From CAWBRT01 sp963791145 (GTDB lineage Bacteria; Acidobacteriota; Terriglobia; Terriglobales; Acidobacteriaceae): a DNA stretch of 64,000 nucleotides. This document shows positions 17,745 through 25,967 of this stretch, one piece after another. Positions within the stretch are counted from its first letter, which is position 1. The number at the start of each line of letters is the position of its first letter. The DNA lies in contig CAWBRT010000006.1 in the NCBI GenBank assembly GCA_963791145.1, positions 186,001 to 250,000 on the forward strand. Reading direction: 5' to 3'. Made by a program: the position numbers and the translations under genes. The notes beneath the pieces are model-generated. The model had not been told where the DNA came from. It ran no database searches and was given only the letters and a program-made list of their open reading frames with translations.

Positions 17745-17830
17745 GGCGTGCTGCGCACGCCCGCCGAGGGCGACCGGGCCTACGACTCGTCGCGTTTCCT
17801 GCGACCGAGGGCGGCCGGGCCTACGTGTGT
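17745..17830. repeat. GC-rich dispersed repeat (type G)
   Basis: Contains GGCGTGCTGCGCACGCCCGCC followed by GAGGGCGACCGGGCCTACG, and a second shorter CGAGGGCGGCCGGGCCTACG. Copies are near 15375-15425 and 63345-63415. Confidence 0.65.
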
Positions 17831-17847
17831 CTGCGCCTGCATTGAGA

Positions 17848-17874
17848 AAAGGCCATCCGAAGCGGATGGCCTTT
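17848..17874 (-). terminator. Terminator of osmC-type gene
   Basis: AAAGGCCATCCG and CGGATGGCCTTT form a perfect 12-bp stem with a 3-base loop, followed by T residues on the minus strand. Confidence 0.85.
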
Positions 17875-17907
17875 ACTGAAGCTGCCGGGTGCTTCTGGTC
17901 CGTTCGA

Positions 17908-18339
17908 CTACGATTCGAGCTTGGTGGTCAGGGTGATTTTGGCGTTGTTGGCGAAGAGCTTGGAAACCGGGCAACCCGCCTTGGCGTTGTTGGCCGCGGT
18001 TTCGAACTTGGCCTTGTCAGCGCCCGGGATCTTGGCTGTGAGGTCCAGTTGAATGGCGGTGATGGCGAAGCCGGCGTCCACTTTTTCCAGCGTGACGGTG
18101 GCCTTGGTATCGATGCTCTGCGCCTTCATGCCGACCTGATCGAGCTGGGCGGAGAGCGCCATGGAGAAACAGCCCGCGTGGGCCGCTCCCAGCAACTCTT
18201 CGGGATTGGTGCCGATGCCGTTTTCAAAACGGGTGGCGAACGAGTACTGCGTATCCTTGAGAACTCCGCTGGCGGTTGAAACCGTGCCTTTGCCGTCTTT
18301 CAGTCCGCCCTGCCAGTGTGCGCTGCCAATTCGCTGCAT
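17908..18339 (-). CDS. OsmC-family peroxiredoxin
   Basis: 143 residues, full length for the OsmC subfamily that reduces organic hydroperoxides in the cytosol. The two active-site cysteines are visible in GAAHAGCFSMALS (near residue 57) and AGCPVSKLF (near residue 122). The N-terminal HWQGGLKDGKGTVS and the ENGIGTNPEELL stretch are typical. It is a single-gene unit with its own terminator. Upstream lies the highly structured element at 18354-18739. Confidence 0.93.
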   Translation of the reverse strand: MQRIGSAHWQGGLKDGKGTVSTASGVLKDTQYSFATRFENGIGTNPEELLGAAHAGCFSMALSAQLDQVGMKAQSIDTKATVTLEKVDAGFAITAIQLDLTAKIPGADKAKFETAANNAKAGCPVSKLFANNAKITLTTKLES

Positions 18340-18353
18340 ACGTTCCTTTCACG

Positions 18354-18739
18354 GGGTTCCCGACGGACGTTTTGCCTCCGTTGGGATGCCTTCTCACAAC
18401 TCGACCCGGAGGGCGAGCGGTGCGGGCTTCGCCCCAGCAGCACTCCGAATAAGAAACAAGGATCTGCTGGAACTCCCCACACCCGCAGTGGCCAGCCCGG
18501 GCCCATCAAGCATGATACGCCGGAAGCGCGATTCGTCGCACCTCTCCCGCTCACACCACTGCAGGAGAGGTGCGACATCTCACCCCGACGGATGCAACCG
18601 GCTCCTCCCAGGAAAGCCGGCAGCGCCGAGCAAAGCGGATTCGCAAGTGCTTGGCTCTGGCCGCGTCCGTCGGGGCGCCCCCTCGCCCAGCAGATGGAAA
18701 GGCAAAACGTCTGCTGGGCGGCCCCGGAAAAGGGAACCC
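18354..18739. ncRNA. Highly structured intergenic element with inverted ends (ncRNA or MITE-like)
   Basis: The ends share GGGTTCCC (18354-18361; inverted 18732-18739) and GACGTTTTGCCT (18366-18377; inverted 18700-18711). Inside are a 13-bp perfect stem GTCGCACCTCTCC (18535-18547 with 18564-18576) and a 10-bp stem CCCCGACGGA (18583-18592 with 18666-18675) enclosing two smaller hairpins. An 11-bp stem CGCCCAGCAGA (18684-18694 with 18710-18720) follows. No coding frame is credible. I could not match it to RNase P, tmRNA or a B12 riboswitch. It may be a repeat element or an RNA. Confidence 0.5.
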
Positions 18740-18750
18740 GTAATCAGGAA

Positions 18751-19136
18751 TCAGTTGGTTTTGGCGTTGTGCTTGTCGCGGGAGATGTCCTTGCTGACCT
18801 TGTTCTGTTCGCGGTTGAGCTTGTTCTGCTCCGCCTTGGTGAGGTGGCCGTTGTTCTTGGCCATGTCGCGCTGCTCTTGCTTGGTGATCCGGTTTTCTTT
18901 CTTTTCCAGCCGCGCGGTTTCACCGGGAGTCAATTGCCCGCTCTTGACGCCGTTGGCGATGCGGTTCTGCTGATTCTGCTCGCGGGTATTGACCTGGTTC
19001 ACGCGCGGATGACCGGGATCGGGACGCCCGGGCCAGCACCCGAGGTTGCGCTGGCGGATGAAGTCTGCGCCACAGCGGAGCCTGCCAGCAAGCTGCCGAG
19101 TGCGAGTGTCAGAAGCGTGTTGTTGAGCGTCTGCAT
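18751..19136 (-). CDS. Exported charged hypothetical protein (one frame break)
   Basis: The start MQTLNNTLLTLALGSLLAGS with AVAQ is a clear signal peptide. After a frame break near 19025 the mature part is almost wholly polar: VNQVNTREQNQQNRIANGVK, then SGQLTPGETARLEKKENRIT, and a Lys/Asn/Gln-rich helical tail. About 128 residues in total. Internal repeats of the form LTxxE(Q/T)xxLxxxxN are visible. I recognise this as a conserved but unassigned exported type. It is likely periplasmic. If the start is taken within the second frame it has only 83 residues and no signal peptide. Confidence 0.6.
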
Positions 19137-19268
19137 GTCCTGCTGAAACCCCGGCGGCTGGAGAGAGTTGCTGGGCAGAGGAGAACTACAGGTCTACGCC
19201 GGAAGGTCTAGAACCGAGGGTCCAAGTTTTATCGGAACATTATCGGAAGGTCTAGAAACTGACCTGGT

Positions 19269-19631
19269 CTAGCTTTTCCGCGCCCGGGAGAACGAGCTGA
19301 TGCCGAAATAGGTGAATACCAGGGCGAACAAGCCGGCTGCGACGGCGCGGCCGATACCTTGTTTGCCGGCGACATAGACCTGGTACTCGTGCCAGCAGGC
19401 GAAGCCCCCGATCAGGGCCATCCAGAGGAAGAGAAAGCCCGTTACTTCCAGCCAGAGGATTTTGCCGATCCGGCGCAGCGTCTCCAGGAAGGAATTGGCG
19501 GCCGCGGTGACCCCTTGAAAGATGCGGCGGCCGGTGCGGCCTTGCTTGAAGGAACCGGCCAGTTTCCCCAGCATCGTACCAACTGAGGCCAGGGAAAACA
19601 GGCCTTGCCGGACTGGACCAGAAGCGCTCAC
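19269..19631 (-). CDS. Small membrane protein, hypothetical
   Basis: 120 residues with two predicted transmembrane helices (WLEVTGFLFLWMALIGGFAC and AVAAGLFALVFTYFGISSF) separated by a short loop HEYQVYVAGKQGIG. They are preceded by a basic amphipathic N-terminal region. No family is named with confidence; the arrangement is common in small inner-membrane proteins. It stands alone between unrelated genes. Confidence 0.65.
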   Translation of the reverse strand: MSASGPVRQGLFSLASVGTMLGKLAGSFKQGRTGRRIFQGVTAAANSFLETLRRIGKILWLEVTGFLFLWMALIGGFACWHEYQVYVAGKQGIGRAVAAGLFALVFTYFGISSFSRARKS

Positions 19632-19797
19632 GTGAAGATTCTAGCAGCCGGGGCAACCGGCAATCGCTTTTGCCCTAGCGGTGCGCCTTTCCGCGCTCCT
19701 GCCGTAAAGAACTAAAACTTCCATATCGGCGGCGGCATCCAATGGAAAGGAACCGAAAAGAGCGCCAGACCGACTATTCCAAGACACAGGGGCGAAC

Positions 19798-20091
19798 GTG
19801 GACCAGCGGCTACAAAGACTGATGAAGGAGCTCGGGCGGGCAATCAACGAATCGATCTCGGATTCCGAGCAGATCGCGGAAGTCATCGCCAAGATCAAGT
19901 CCGGCGGATACGACGTCTTCCTGGTGCTGGAAGCCACCATCGGTTTCAACAAGCGGGAGGACGACGAGGCGGCGGAGACCTCTTCCCTGAACGTCAGGAA
20001 GTCGGATCCCGATTTCAAGGTGAGCGCTCAGGATCTGAAGTTCCTGAAATCTCTGCGCATCAGCATCGATACCAACGATAAAGCCGCCTGA
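19798..20091 (+). CDS. Small hypothetical cytosolic protein
   Basis: 97 residues from GTG 19798. It is helical at first (RLQRLMKELGRAINESISDS, EQIAEVIAKIKSGGYDVFLVLE), then has a charged linker and LKFLKSLRISIDTN at the end. There is no signal peptide. The tidy codon use and lack of a competing frame suggest a real gene, but I recognise no family. Confidence 0.6.
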   Translation: MDQRLQRLMKELGRAINESISDSEQIAEVIAKIKSGGYDVFLVLEATIGFNKREDDEAAETSSLNVRKSDPDFKVSAQDLKFLKSLRISIDTNDKAA

Positions 20092-20458
20092 GCAGCGATC
20101 TCCCGGCAGAGTGCGACTACGACGTCCGCAGGAGTGCAGGCCGAAAACGGAGTTCGTCGGGGCATCCGAAGCGCAAGCCATCCTTTTTAGGTTATTCAGC
20201 CGCTCTATCCACTGCAAGCGTGAGCACGGTGCGCGGGGCCGGAGGGCAACGCCCCGGGCGGGTCATCCCTCCCATTTTGGTGAGGTTAGAGGGGCGTGTG
20301 CCGGCCTGCAATCCGGCTGTGGTAGGATTCTTCTTCCTGGGTCCCTGGTACACGCACCAACTGAATAGTTGGCAACGGCAAGGAAGGTTGCGCTGATGGG
20401 TGACGGGCTGCCGCACACGTTTGGATCGGTACGAGCTGCGCTTGGATCCGGACGAAGA

Positions 20459-21709
20459 ATGAAGGATACCCTCGGAGTTCTGCTGGCGGGAGGGGCCGGC
20501 GAACGCCTGTATCCGCTCACGCGCGACCGCGCCAAGCCGGCCGTAACCTTCGGCGGCATTTACCGCATCATTGATATCACTCTTTCCAACTGCATCAACT
20601 CCGACCTGCGGCGAGTCTACATCCTGACGCAGTACAAGGCGCTCTCGCTCAACCGGCACATCCGCGAGGGCTGGTCGATCGTGGCCGACCAACTGGGCGA
20701 GTTCATCGAGATCCTGCCGCCCATGAAGCGGGTGAGCGAGAACTGGTACATGGGAACGGCGGACGCCGTCTACCAGAACATCTATTCGATCGGCGCCGAG
20801 CAGCCCAAGCACGTTCTCATTCTTTCCGGCGACCACATCTACAAGATGAACTACGACCTGATGCTGCGGCAGCACCAGGATTCGGGCGCCGACGTTACGC
20901 TGGCCACCATTCTGGTCGACCCTTCGGAAACCCGGCATTTCGGCGTGGTCGACGTCGACCGCGAAGGACGAGTGACGGGATTCGAGGAAAAGCCGCAATC
21001 GACGACGCTGCGTTCGCCCTACAATCCGCGGATGGTATCGGCCTCGATGGGCGTCTACCTGTTCAACACCGACGTGCTGATCCCGGTGCTGCTGAAGGAC
21101 GCCGAGGATCCCGACTCGGAACACGATTTCGGCCACAACATCCTGCCCAAAATGGCGAGCGAGTATCGCGTCTACTCGTTCAACTTCATCGACGAGAACC
21201 GCAAGGAAGCTCTCTACTGGCGCGACGTGGGGACGCTGGAAGCGTACTACGAGGCCAACATGGACGTGGCCGCGGTCTCGCCGGTATTCAACCTGTACGA
21301 CGAGCATTGGCCGATTCGCACGCACCAGCGGCAGTATCCGCCGGCGAAATTCGTATTTGCCGAGCACGGGCGCACCGGCACGGCGGTCGACTCGATTGTT
21401 TCGAGCGGCTGCATCGTCTCCGGCGGCCTGGTGCGCAAGAGCGTGCTCTCACCCGACGTGCGAGTGAACTCTTACTCCGAAGTCGAGTCCAGTATCGTTT
21501 TTTCGCACGTCAACATCGGCCGCCACTGCCGCATCCGCCGGGCCATCATTGACCGCGACGTCCACATCCCGGAAGGCACCGTGATTGGCTACGATACGGA
21601 AGCCGACCGGCAGAAGTACTTCGTCACCGAGAGCGGAATCACGGTGGTAACGCGCGACTATTCGCTGTTCGAAAGCCCGGTGGCGGTGGATTACTTCACC
21701 TCCGAATAG
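20459..21709 (+). CDS. glgC: Glucose-1-phosphate adenylyltransferase
   Basis: Makes ADP-glucose from ATP and glucose-1-phosphate for glycogen synthesis. The N-terminal nucleotidyltransferase domain begins MKDTLGVLLAGGAGERLYPL with the glycine-rich loop and the downstream RDRAKPAVTFGG. LILSGDHIYKMNYD holds the catalytic Asp, and ENRKEALYWRDVGTLEAYYE the sugar-phosphate site. The C-terminal part is a left-handed beta helix (CIVSGGLVRKSVLSPDVRV). 416 residues, full length and intact. ATG 20459 is chosen because homology begins there. No other glycogen gene is in the window. Confidence 0.95.
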   Translation: MKDTLGVLLAGGAGERLYPLTRDRAKPAVTFGGIYRIIDITLSNCINSDLRRVYILTQYKALSLNRHIREGWSIVADQLGEFIEILPPMKRVSENWYMGTADAVYQNIYSIGAEQPKHVLILSGDHIYKMNYDLMLRQHQDSGADVTLATILVDPSETRHFGVVDVDREGRVTGFEEKPQSTTLRSPYNPRMVSASMGVYLFNTDVLIPVLLKDAEDPDSEHDFGHNILPKMASEYRVYSFNFIDENRKEALYWRDVGTLEAYYEANMDVAAVSPVFNLYDEHWPIRTHQRQYPPAKFVFAEHGRTGTAVDSIVSSGCIVSGGLVRKSVLSPDVRVNSYSEVESSIVFSHVNIGRHCRIRRAIIDRDVHIPEGTVIGYDTEADRQKYFVTESGITVVTRDYSLFESPVAVDYFTSE

Positions 21710-21854
21710 ACGGGTTTCCTTTACCCCGAACGATTTGATTGCCAAGGCCGAAGCAGGATTTTCCCGCTTCGCATTGGTCATGCCGAGCGGAGTCGGAGCC
21801 CGCCTTACGAGCGCGAAGGCTTTCGCTTCCACCGTTCTATAGACCCGGACTGAA

Positions 21855-21882
21855 TTGACAAGCCATAGCCGGCAATTAAAAT
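21855..21882 (+). promoter_or_regulatory. Candidate sigma-70 promoter for the lipoprotein gene
   Basis: TTGACA at 21855-21860 and TAAAAT at 21877-21882 are separated by 16 bases, about 125 bases before ATG 22007. It is the closest match to consensus I noticed in a spacer here. Not tested. Confidence 0.4.
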
Positions 21883-22006
21883 TAAGCCGATTCAGGTGGA
21901 ACTTTCGTGTGCATCTCAGGTTTAAGCACTCAAGTAGGTGTGTGTTCAATTCGCATCTCATGAGCGCGCATTCCACGATTTGCGCTTTTTACGAGGACTG
22001 GACGTC

Positions 22007-23554
22007 ATGAAGCCTATCCTGAGCTGTGGGCTTGTGCTTTGTCTCCTGTTAGTGCTGGTGGCGTGCGGCGGCAGCAGCAGCACGCCGGCGCCGCCCCCTA
22101 ATCCGAATAATGCCGGATTCAGCAATGCCAGCCTGAACGGCAGTTACGTCTATCGGGTGAGCGGCGTGACTGCGAACAGCTCTTTTTCAGCCGTTGGGGT
22201 CTTTGTCACCGACGGTAATGGGCATATCACCTCGGGACAGCAGGACACAAACGACACGGTTTTGGGCTTCAACTCCAGCTCGGGAGGGGCGACGCCTGCC
22301 CTTACCGGCACTTACACAGTTGGAGTGGACGGCCGCGGACAGGCGGTTCTTAACTATTCGACGGGCTCCAGCATTACCTTCGACTTCGTCTTGAGCAATG
22401 TGATCCCGGGTTCGGTAACTCCCGGTATCACCCCAACGGGACGGATCATTGCGTTCTCCTCCGCCCAGATCGCCAGCGGACGGCTGGAGAAGCAGAGTGC
22501 GCCGGCGGCCATCAGCGGTACTTACGTGGTGCGGTTTGACGGTTTTGTTCCCAACTCCGGCGGTACCGCCCTGCTGCCGATTGGACGCGTGGGGGTGTTG
22601 ACGCTCAACGGCGCCACCGTTTCGGCGGCTACGCTGGACGAAAATCTGTTGAACGGCACCAGCGCCACATTTACTGCCAACATAGTCCCAAGCACGGCGA
22701 CAGCAACAGCACTGGATGCGGCCGGTCGCGGAACCATGCACCTGGCACTTCCGGCCGGCGGGGTTAGCGGCACTGGCGGGACTACCGACCTGATTTTCTA
22801 TTTCGCAAACGCCAACCGGCTCGAGTTCATCACCAGGGATGCCACGAGCTCCATTATAGGTAGTGCGGACCTTCAGCCATCCAGCTCTATCACGCCGACC
22901 GGCAACTATGTCTTCGGCGTTGCCGGTTCATCATCGGTATTCTTCGTCCCGTTCAGCAGCGCCGCCGAAGTGGGATCGTTCACACTGAGCGGTACAACGC
23001 TCAGCAACGGACTGGAGGACAGCACCGACAGCGGAGTTGTGTTGCGCCAGTCGACATCTTTCTCCGGCGTGCTCGATTCCGCCGTGAGCAACGGACGCGC
23101 GACGGGCAATTTCACCGCGGGCAGCCGCACGGTGCACTTCGTACTCTGGTTCAACGATGTGAACCATGCCGTGATGATGACCAGCGACAGCGATCTGCTC
23201 GAAACAGGGCTTGTGCAGAACCAACCGGCGCCCCCCACCAACTCAACCGTAACCGGGAACTACGCGCTCCGCCTCGCAGGTGCGACCTTCGGCGGCAGTC
23301 TCACGCTGACCGGCCAAGTTCAGAGCAATGGACAAGGTACCCTTACCGGGCTGGAAGACTTCAACTTGAGCGGGGGACTGTCCACGCCCACGGGAGCTAC
23401 GGCCAGCGGAAGCTACGGTTTTGCCGCAAGCGGCCGGGGCACGGGTTCAATAGGGGGAACTCCAGTCGTGCTCTACCCGGCCGACGCCAATACCATCTTC
23501 ATGCTAAGCACCGACGGCAACATCATCCAGGGCTCATTGGAGGCCCAGCACTGA
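22007..23554 (+). CDS. Exported beta-repeat lipoprotein
   Basis: About 515 residues. The start MKPILSCGLVLCLLLVLVAC is a type II signal peptide with lipobox LVAC, followed by GGSSSTPAPPPNPNN, a proline-rich tether. The remainder is made of at least three degenerate repeats of about 150 residues. Each starts with a G-x-Y-V/A-x-R/G-x-x-G strand (LNGSYVYRVSG, ISGTYVVRFDG, PTGNYVFGVAG, VTGNYALRLAG) and ends with a vulnerable SSD-x-NxIxGS-like strand. No enzyme motif is visible. Such lipoproteins are common in Acidobacteria, role unknown. The ATG at 22007 is preferred to the upstream frame. Confidence 0.8.
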   Translation: MKPILSCGLVLCLLLVLVACGGSSSTPAPPPNPNNAGFSNASLNGSYVYRVSGVTANSSFSAVGVFVTDGNGHITSGQQDTNDTVLGFNSSSGGATPALTGTYTVGVDGRGQAVLNYSTGSSITFDFVLSNVIPGSVTPGITPTGRIIAFSSAQIASGRLEKQSAPAAISGTYVVRFDGFVPNSGGTALLPIGRVGVLTLNGATVSAATLDENLLNGTSATFTANIVPSTATATALDAAGRGTMHLALPAGGVSGTGGTTDLIFYFANANRLEFITRDATSSIIGSADLQPSSSITPTGNYVFGVAGSSSVFFVPFSSAAEVGSFTLSGTTLSNGLEDSTDSGVVLRQSTSFSGVLDSAVSNGRATGNFTAGSRTVHFVLWFNDVNHAVMMTSDSDLLETGLVQNQPAPPTNSTVTGNYALRLAGATFGGSLTLTGQVQSNGQGTLTGLEDFNLSGGLSTPTGATASGSYGFAASGRGTGSIGGTPVVLYPADANTIFMLSTDGNIIQGSLEAQH

Positions 23555-23727
23555 AACCGTTCAATTACCGGAACAGTCGAACAAATATCCGCTTGTGCCA
23601 TTCACGGGTATTTTGTTCCGCCTGAAGTTTAGGTATGCTATCCAGACTCTGTCACTTTCCCCAGAGCGGCCTATAAACAGACCGGCCTGTAAGAGGTCCG
23701 ACGGGGGACTGCGGTTCAGGATCAGGA

Positions 23728-24042
23728 ATGGACAGCATACGCCCAAATCCGAGATGCGGCTGCCGCTACTGTCGTATGGCGGGGCTGGTCTTCCCGGCGG
23801 TTCTGGTTACCATGGGTGTGCTGTTCCTGCTGATGGAATTCCATGCCATCTCGATCCAGCGGACCTGGCCGGTGCTGCCGCTGGTGATCGGCGCGGTGAA
23901 ATTGCTGCAACGGAGCGCTTCGGCTAGAGAGCACGTGCCGATCGGATACGGTTCCGCTCCCGCGGCGAGCCATGGAGTGCTGCCCCGTCCCGAAGCAGCG
24001 CCACCGGCCGCGCCCTCCGGCCAGCCTGGCCAGCCCAGTTAA
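23728..24042 (+). CDS. Small membrane protein, DUF5668-like
   Basis: 104 residues. A Cys-rich start (CGCRYCRM) is followed by two short hydrophobic segments, LVFPAVLVTMGVLFLLMEFH and WPVLPLVIGAVKLLQ. This is the pattern of the LiaI/LiaF N-terminal transmembrane module (DUF5668). The tail is Pro/Ala-rich and probably cytosolic. It lies 33 bases before the HEAT-repeat gene in the same direction, possibly as an operon. No function is assigned. Confidence 0.65.
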   Translation: MDSIRPNPRCGCRYCRMAGLVFPAVLVTMGVLFLLMEFHAISIQRTWPVLPLVIGAVKLLQRSASAREHVPIGYGSAPAASHGVLPRPEAAPPAAPSGQPGQPS

Positions 24043-24074
24043 CCTGCAACGACTCGCGCTCAACTAATCAGAAT

Positions 24075-24974
24075 ATGACTCGTATTTCCACCCCCGCAAA
24101 CGCGAATTCTGCGTTTGCCGGGGACCCCGGATTCGGGGCCGTTTGCCGGCACACTCGCGGGCTGGTGTGGGCGGGCGGTTGCGGTTTACTGCTGGTTCTT
24201 TGCTCTCCATTCGCCCGTGCCCAGATAACCGTCGAGGATGCCTGGCCGATCTTGCGCAACGGAGTCGCCGAGCATAACACCCAGAAGCGCGCGGCGGCGG
24301 TGAGCGCCCTGGGGCTGCTGCAAAACAATCCGCGAGCGGCGGAGATGGCCGAGCAGGCATTGAGCGATCCGAAGCCCGAGGTGCGCAAGTCCGCGGCTAC
24401 GGCGCTGGGGCAGATGCGGGCGAAGCAGGCTATTGCCAGCTTGCGCGGGAAGCTCGACGATCCGGACACAGCGGTGGCGCTCTCGGCCGCAGCCTCGCTC
24501 AAGCTCATGGGCGACAACTCCGCGTACCAGCTCTACTACGAGTTGCTGGTGGGAGAGCGCAAGAGTGGCGAGGGGGTATTGGCCCAACAGCAAAAACGCC
24601 TGCATGATCCCAAGCAACTGGCGCAACTCGGCGTGGCCGAGGGCCTCGGGTTCGTTCCTTTCGGCGGCGTAGGATACCAGACCCTGAAGACCCTGCTGAA
24701 AGACAACAAGTCTGCCGTGCGCGCCGCAGCCGCCAAGGCGCTGGCGCGTGATCCGGATCCACGCAGTGCGGAAGCACTGAAACGCGCGGTCAACGACAAG
24801 AAACTGGTGGTGCGCATGGCGGCGCTGGATGCCATTGCCGAGCGCGACGATCCGGCGTTGCTGCCGGCCGCGGTCGATGCCATGACCGACGACAAATACA
24901 CCGTGCGCTACCTGGGGGCCGCTGTCGCGATACGGCTCTCCGCGCAAAAGCATCAGCACGCGGCAAGGAAGTGA
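24075..24974 (+). CDS. Exported HEAT-repeat protein
   Basis: 299 residues if ATG 24075 is used. A hydrophobic export signal (LVWAGGCGLLLVLCSPFARA) ends near residue 50. At least five HEAT-type repeats follow (KRAAAVSALGLLQNNP, PEVRKSAATALGQMR, AVALSAAASLKLMG, SAVRAAAAKALARDPD, LVVRMAALDAIAERDD), typical of scaffold proteins. Codons 5-19 are encoded by a copy of the mobile palindrome (24088-24130). The original start may therefore be GTG 24171, which would leave a normal-length signal peptide. Enzyme motifs are absent. Confidence 0.8.
   Translation: MTRISTPANANSAFAGDPGFGAVCRHTRGLVWAGGCGLLLVLCSPFARAQITVEDAWPILRNGVAEHNTQKRAAAVSALGLLQNNPRAAEMAEQALSDPKPEVRKSAATALGQMRAKQAIASLRGKLDDPDTAVALSAAASLKLMGDNSAYQLYYELLVGERKSGEGVLAQQQKRLHDPKQLAQLGVAEGLGFVPFGGVGYQTLKTLLKDNKSAVRAAAAKALARDPDPRSAEALKRAVNDKKLVVRMAALDAIAERDDPALLPAAVDAMTDDKYTVRYLGAAVAIRLSAQKHQHAARK
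24088..24130 (+). repeat. Palindromic repeat P copy inside a coding region
   Basis: CCACCCCCGCAAACGC, a short centre, then GCGTTTGCCGGGGACCCCGG. It matches the copies at 29865-29949, 42005-42047 and 42358-42398. In this copy the reading frame of the HEAT-repeat gene passes through it. Confidence 0.8.
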
Positions 24975-25967
24975 GGCGCATTCGCGCTACCGACTTTTTT
25001 ACGGTTGGAAGTTTGGGGAGCAGCGCGTTGTTGCGCACAGCAGGAGACCAGGGCGTCGCATCGATGAAGAGCGGATGAATCGGCAGCAATAAAAAAGCCC
25101 CGCATGTGCGACTTGTCGCCTCACGGTGCGGAGCGGAGCTATTGTTGTTTGGAGTGCAGAGTTTATCTCTGCTGGGGACAGATTACCAATGGTTTTTGAA
25201 ACGGGCAAGTACTCATGGTTCGAAGTATCAGTATTGTCACCCAACGGTTTCAGCCGAGGGTTGAGCCGATTTTCCGCCGGGCTGTGGAAAACTTTCCCCA
25301 CGGACTGCTCGCTCTTTCTCGCTCATGGGAATTAAGTCCCTCTGCTGAAGGATTCATGATATCCGTCGGCCACATGCACAATTTTTTTCAACGCTTTTTC
25401 AAACGAAAACGATTTCCGGTTGTACCGCGATATGAGACGACGGGTAAAAACAACATAGCGCGCACAAAATAATTGTCTGCGCTTCGCCAGCGAAGACGAT
25501 TGCAAGGTGTACCGCGATGTGAGACGGCAAAGAAATCAGCATACTAGTAGAACAACATAAAGAAGATGATCAGCGCATGTTTCGTGCCGTTATTCTTCAC
25601 CAGCTTCTTCACCGGCATGCATGCATTTTTGCAGCAAGCTGCTGCGCGCTTCCGGGCCCTCCGGTTTTCACCTGAAGAATGCAAGGTTGATGCATGGCGG
25701 AAATCCCGACCGTGGTTGGGGCCACATGTTTGGCACTACATGCCGGCCGTTTTCTGGCTTCGCCAAGCGATGTTTGACTAAAGCACAAACAAAATGCGCC
25801 TGCGGGACGTTTGCCAGAGTGGTATGTCCCAAAAGGGTACTATGCAAGACAAGGCAATAGTGATACCGTGGCAACCCTTAGCAGAAAAGTTCTCCGTATA
25901 AGACAGGCCAGGGTTCCCCTGGAAGTTTGGCGAAGCCATATTAGCTAAAACCTATGGGAGCTTCGAT
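24975..25967 (+). promoter_or_regulatory. Long gene-free, AT-richer leader upstream of cstA with direct repeats
   Basis: Nearly 1 kb without a credible gene. A 19-base repeat TGTACCGCGATRTGAGACG occurs at 25421-25439 and 25508-25526 (18 of 19 match, 87 bases apart). Each is preceded by CGAARACGATT, suggesting tandem operators or a duplicated element. AAAAAAGCCCCGCATGTGCG at 25089 begins a hairpin-like segment. Control elements of cstA are likely here, but no protein or RNA could be identified. Confidence 0.45.

Noticed and set aside
18354..18739. RNase P RNA, tmRNA or cobalamin riboswitch
   Set aside because: Short matches such as GGCCACTGCGGGT exist, but the conserved cores of these RNAs are absent.
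25260..25310. Replication origin (DnaA-box-like TGTGGAAAA, TTTCCCCAC)
   Set aside because: Only one or two imperfect boxes, and no dnaA, dnaN or AT-rich unwinding region nearby.
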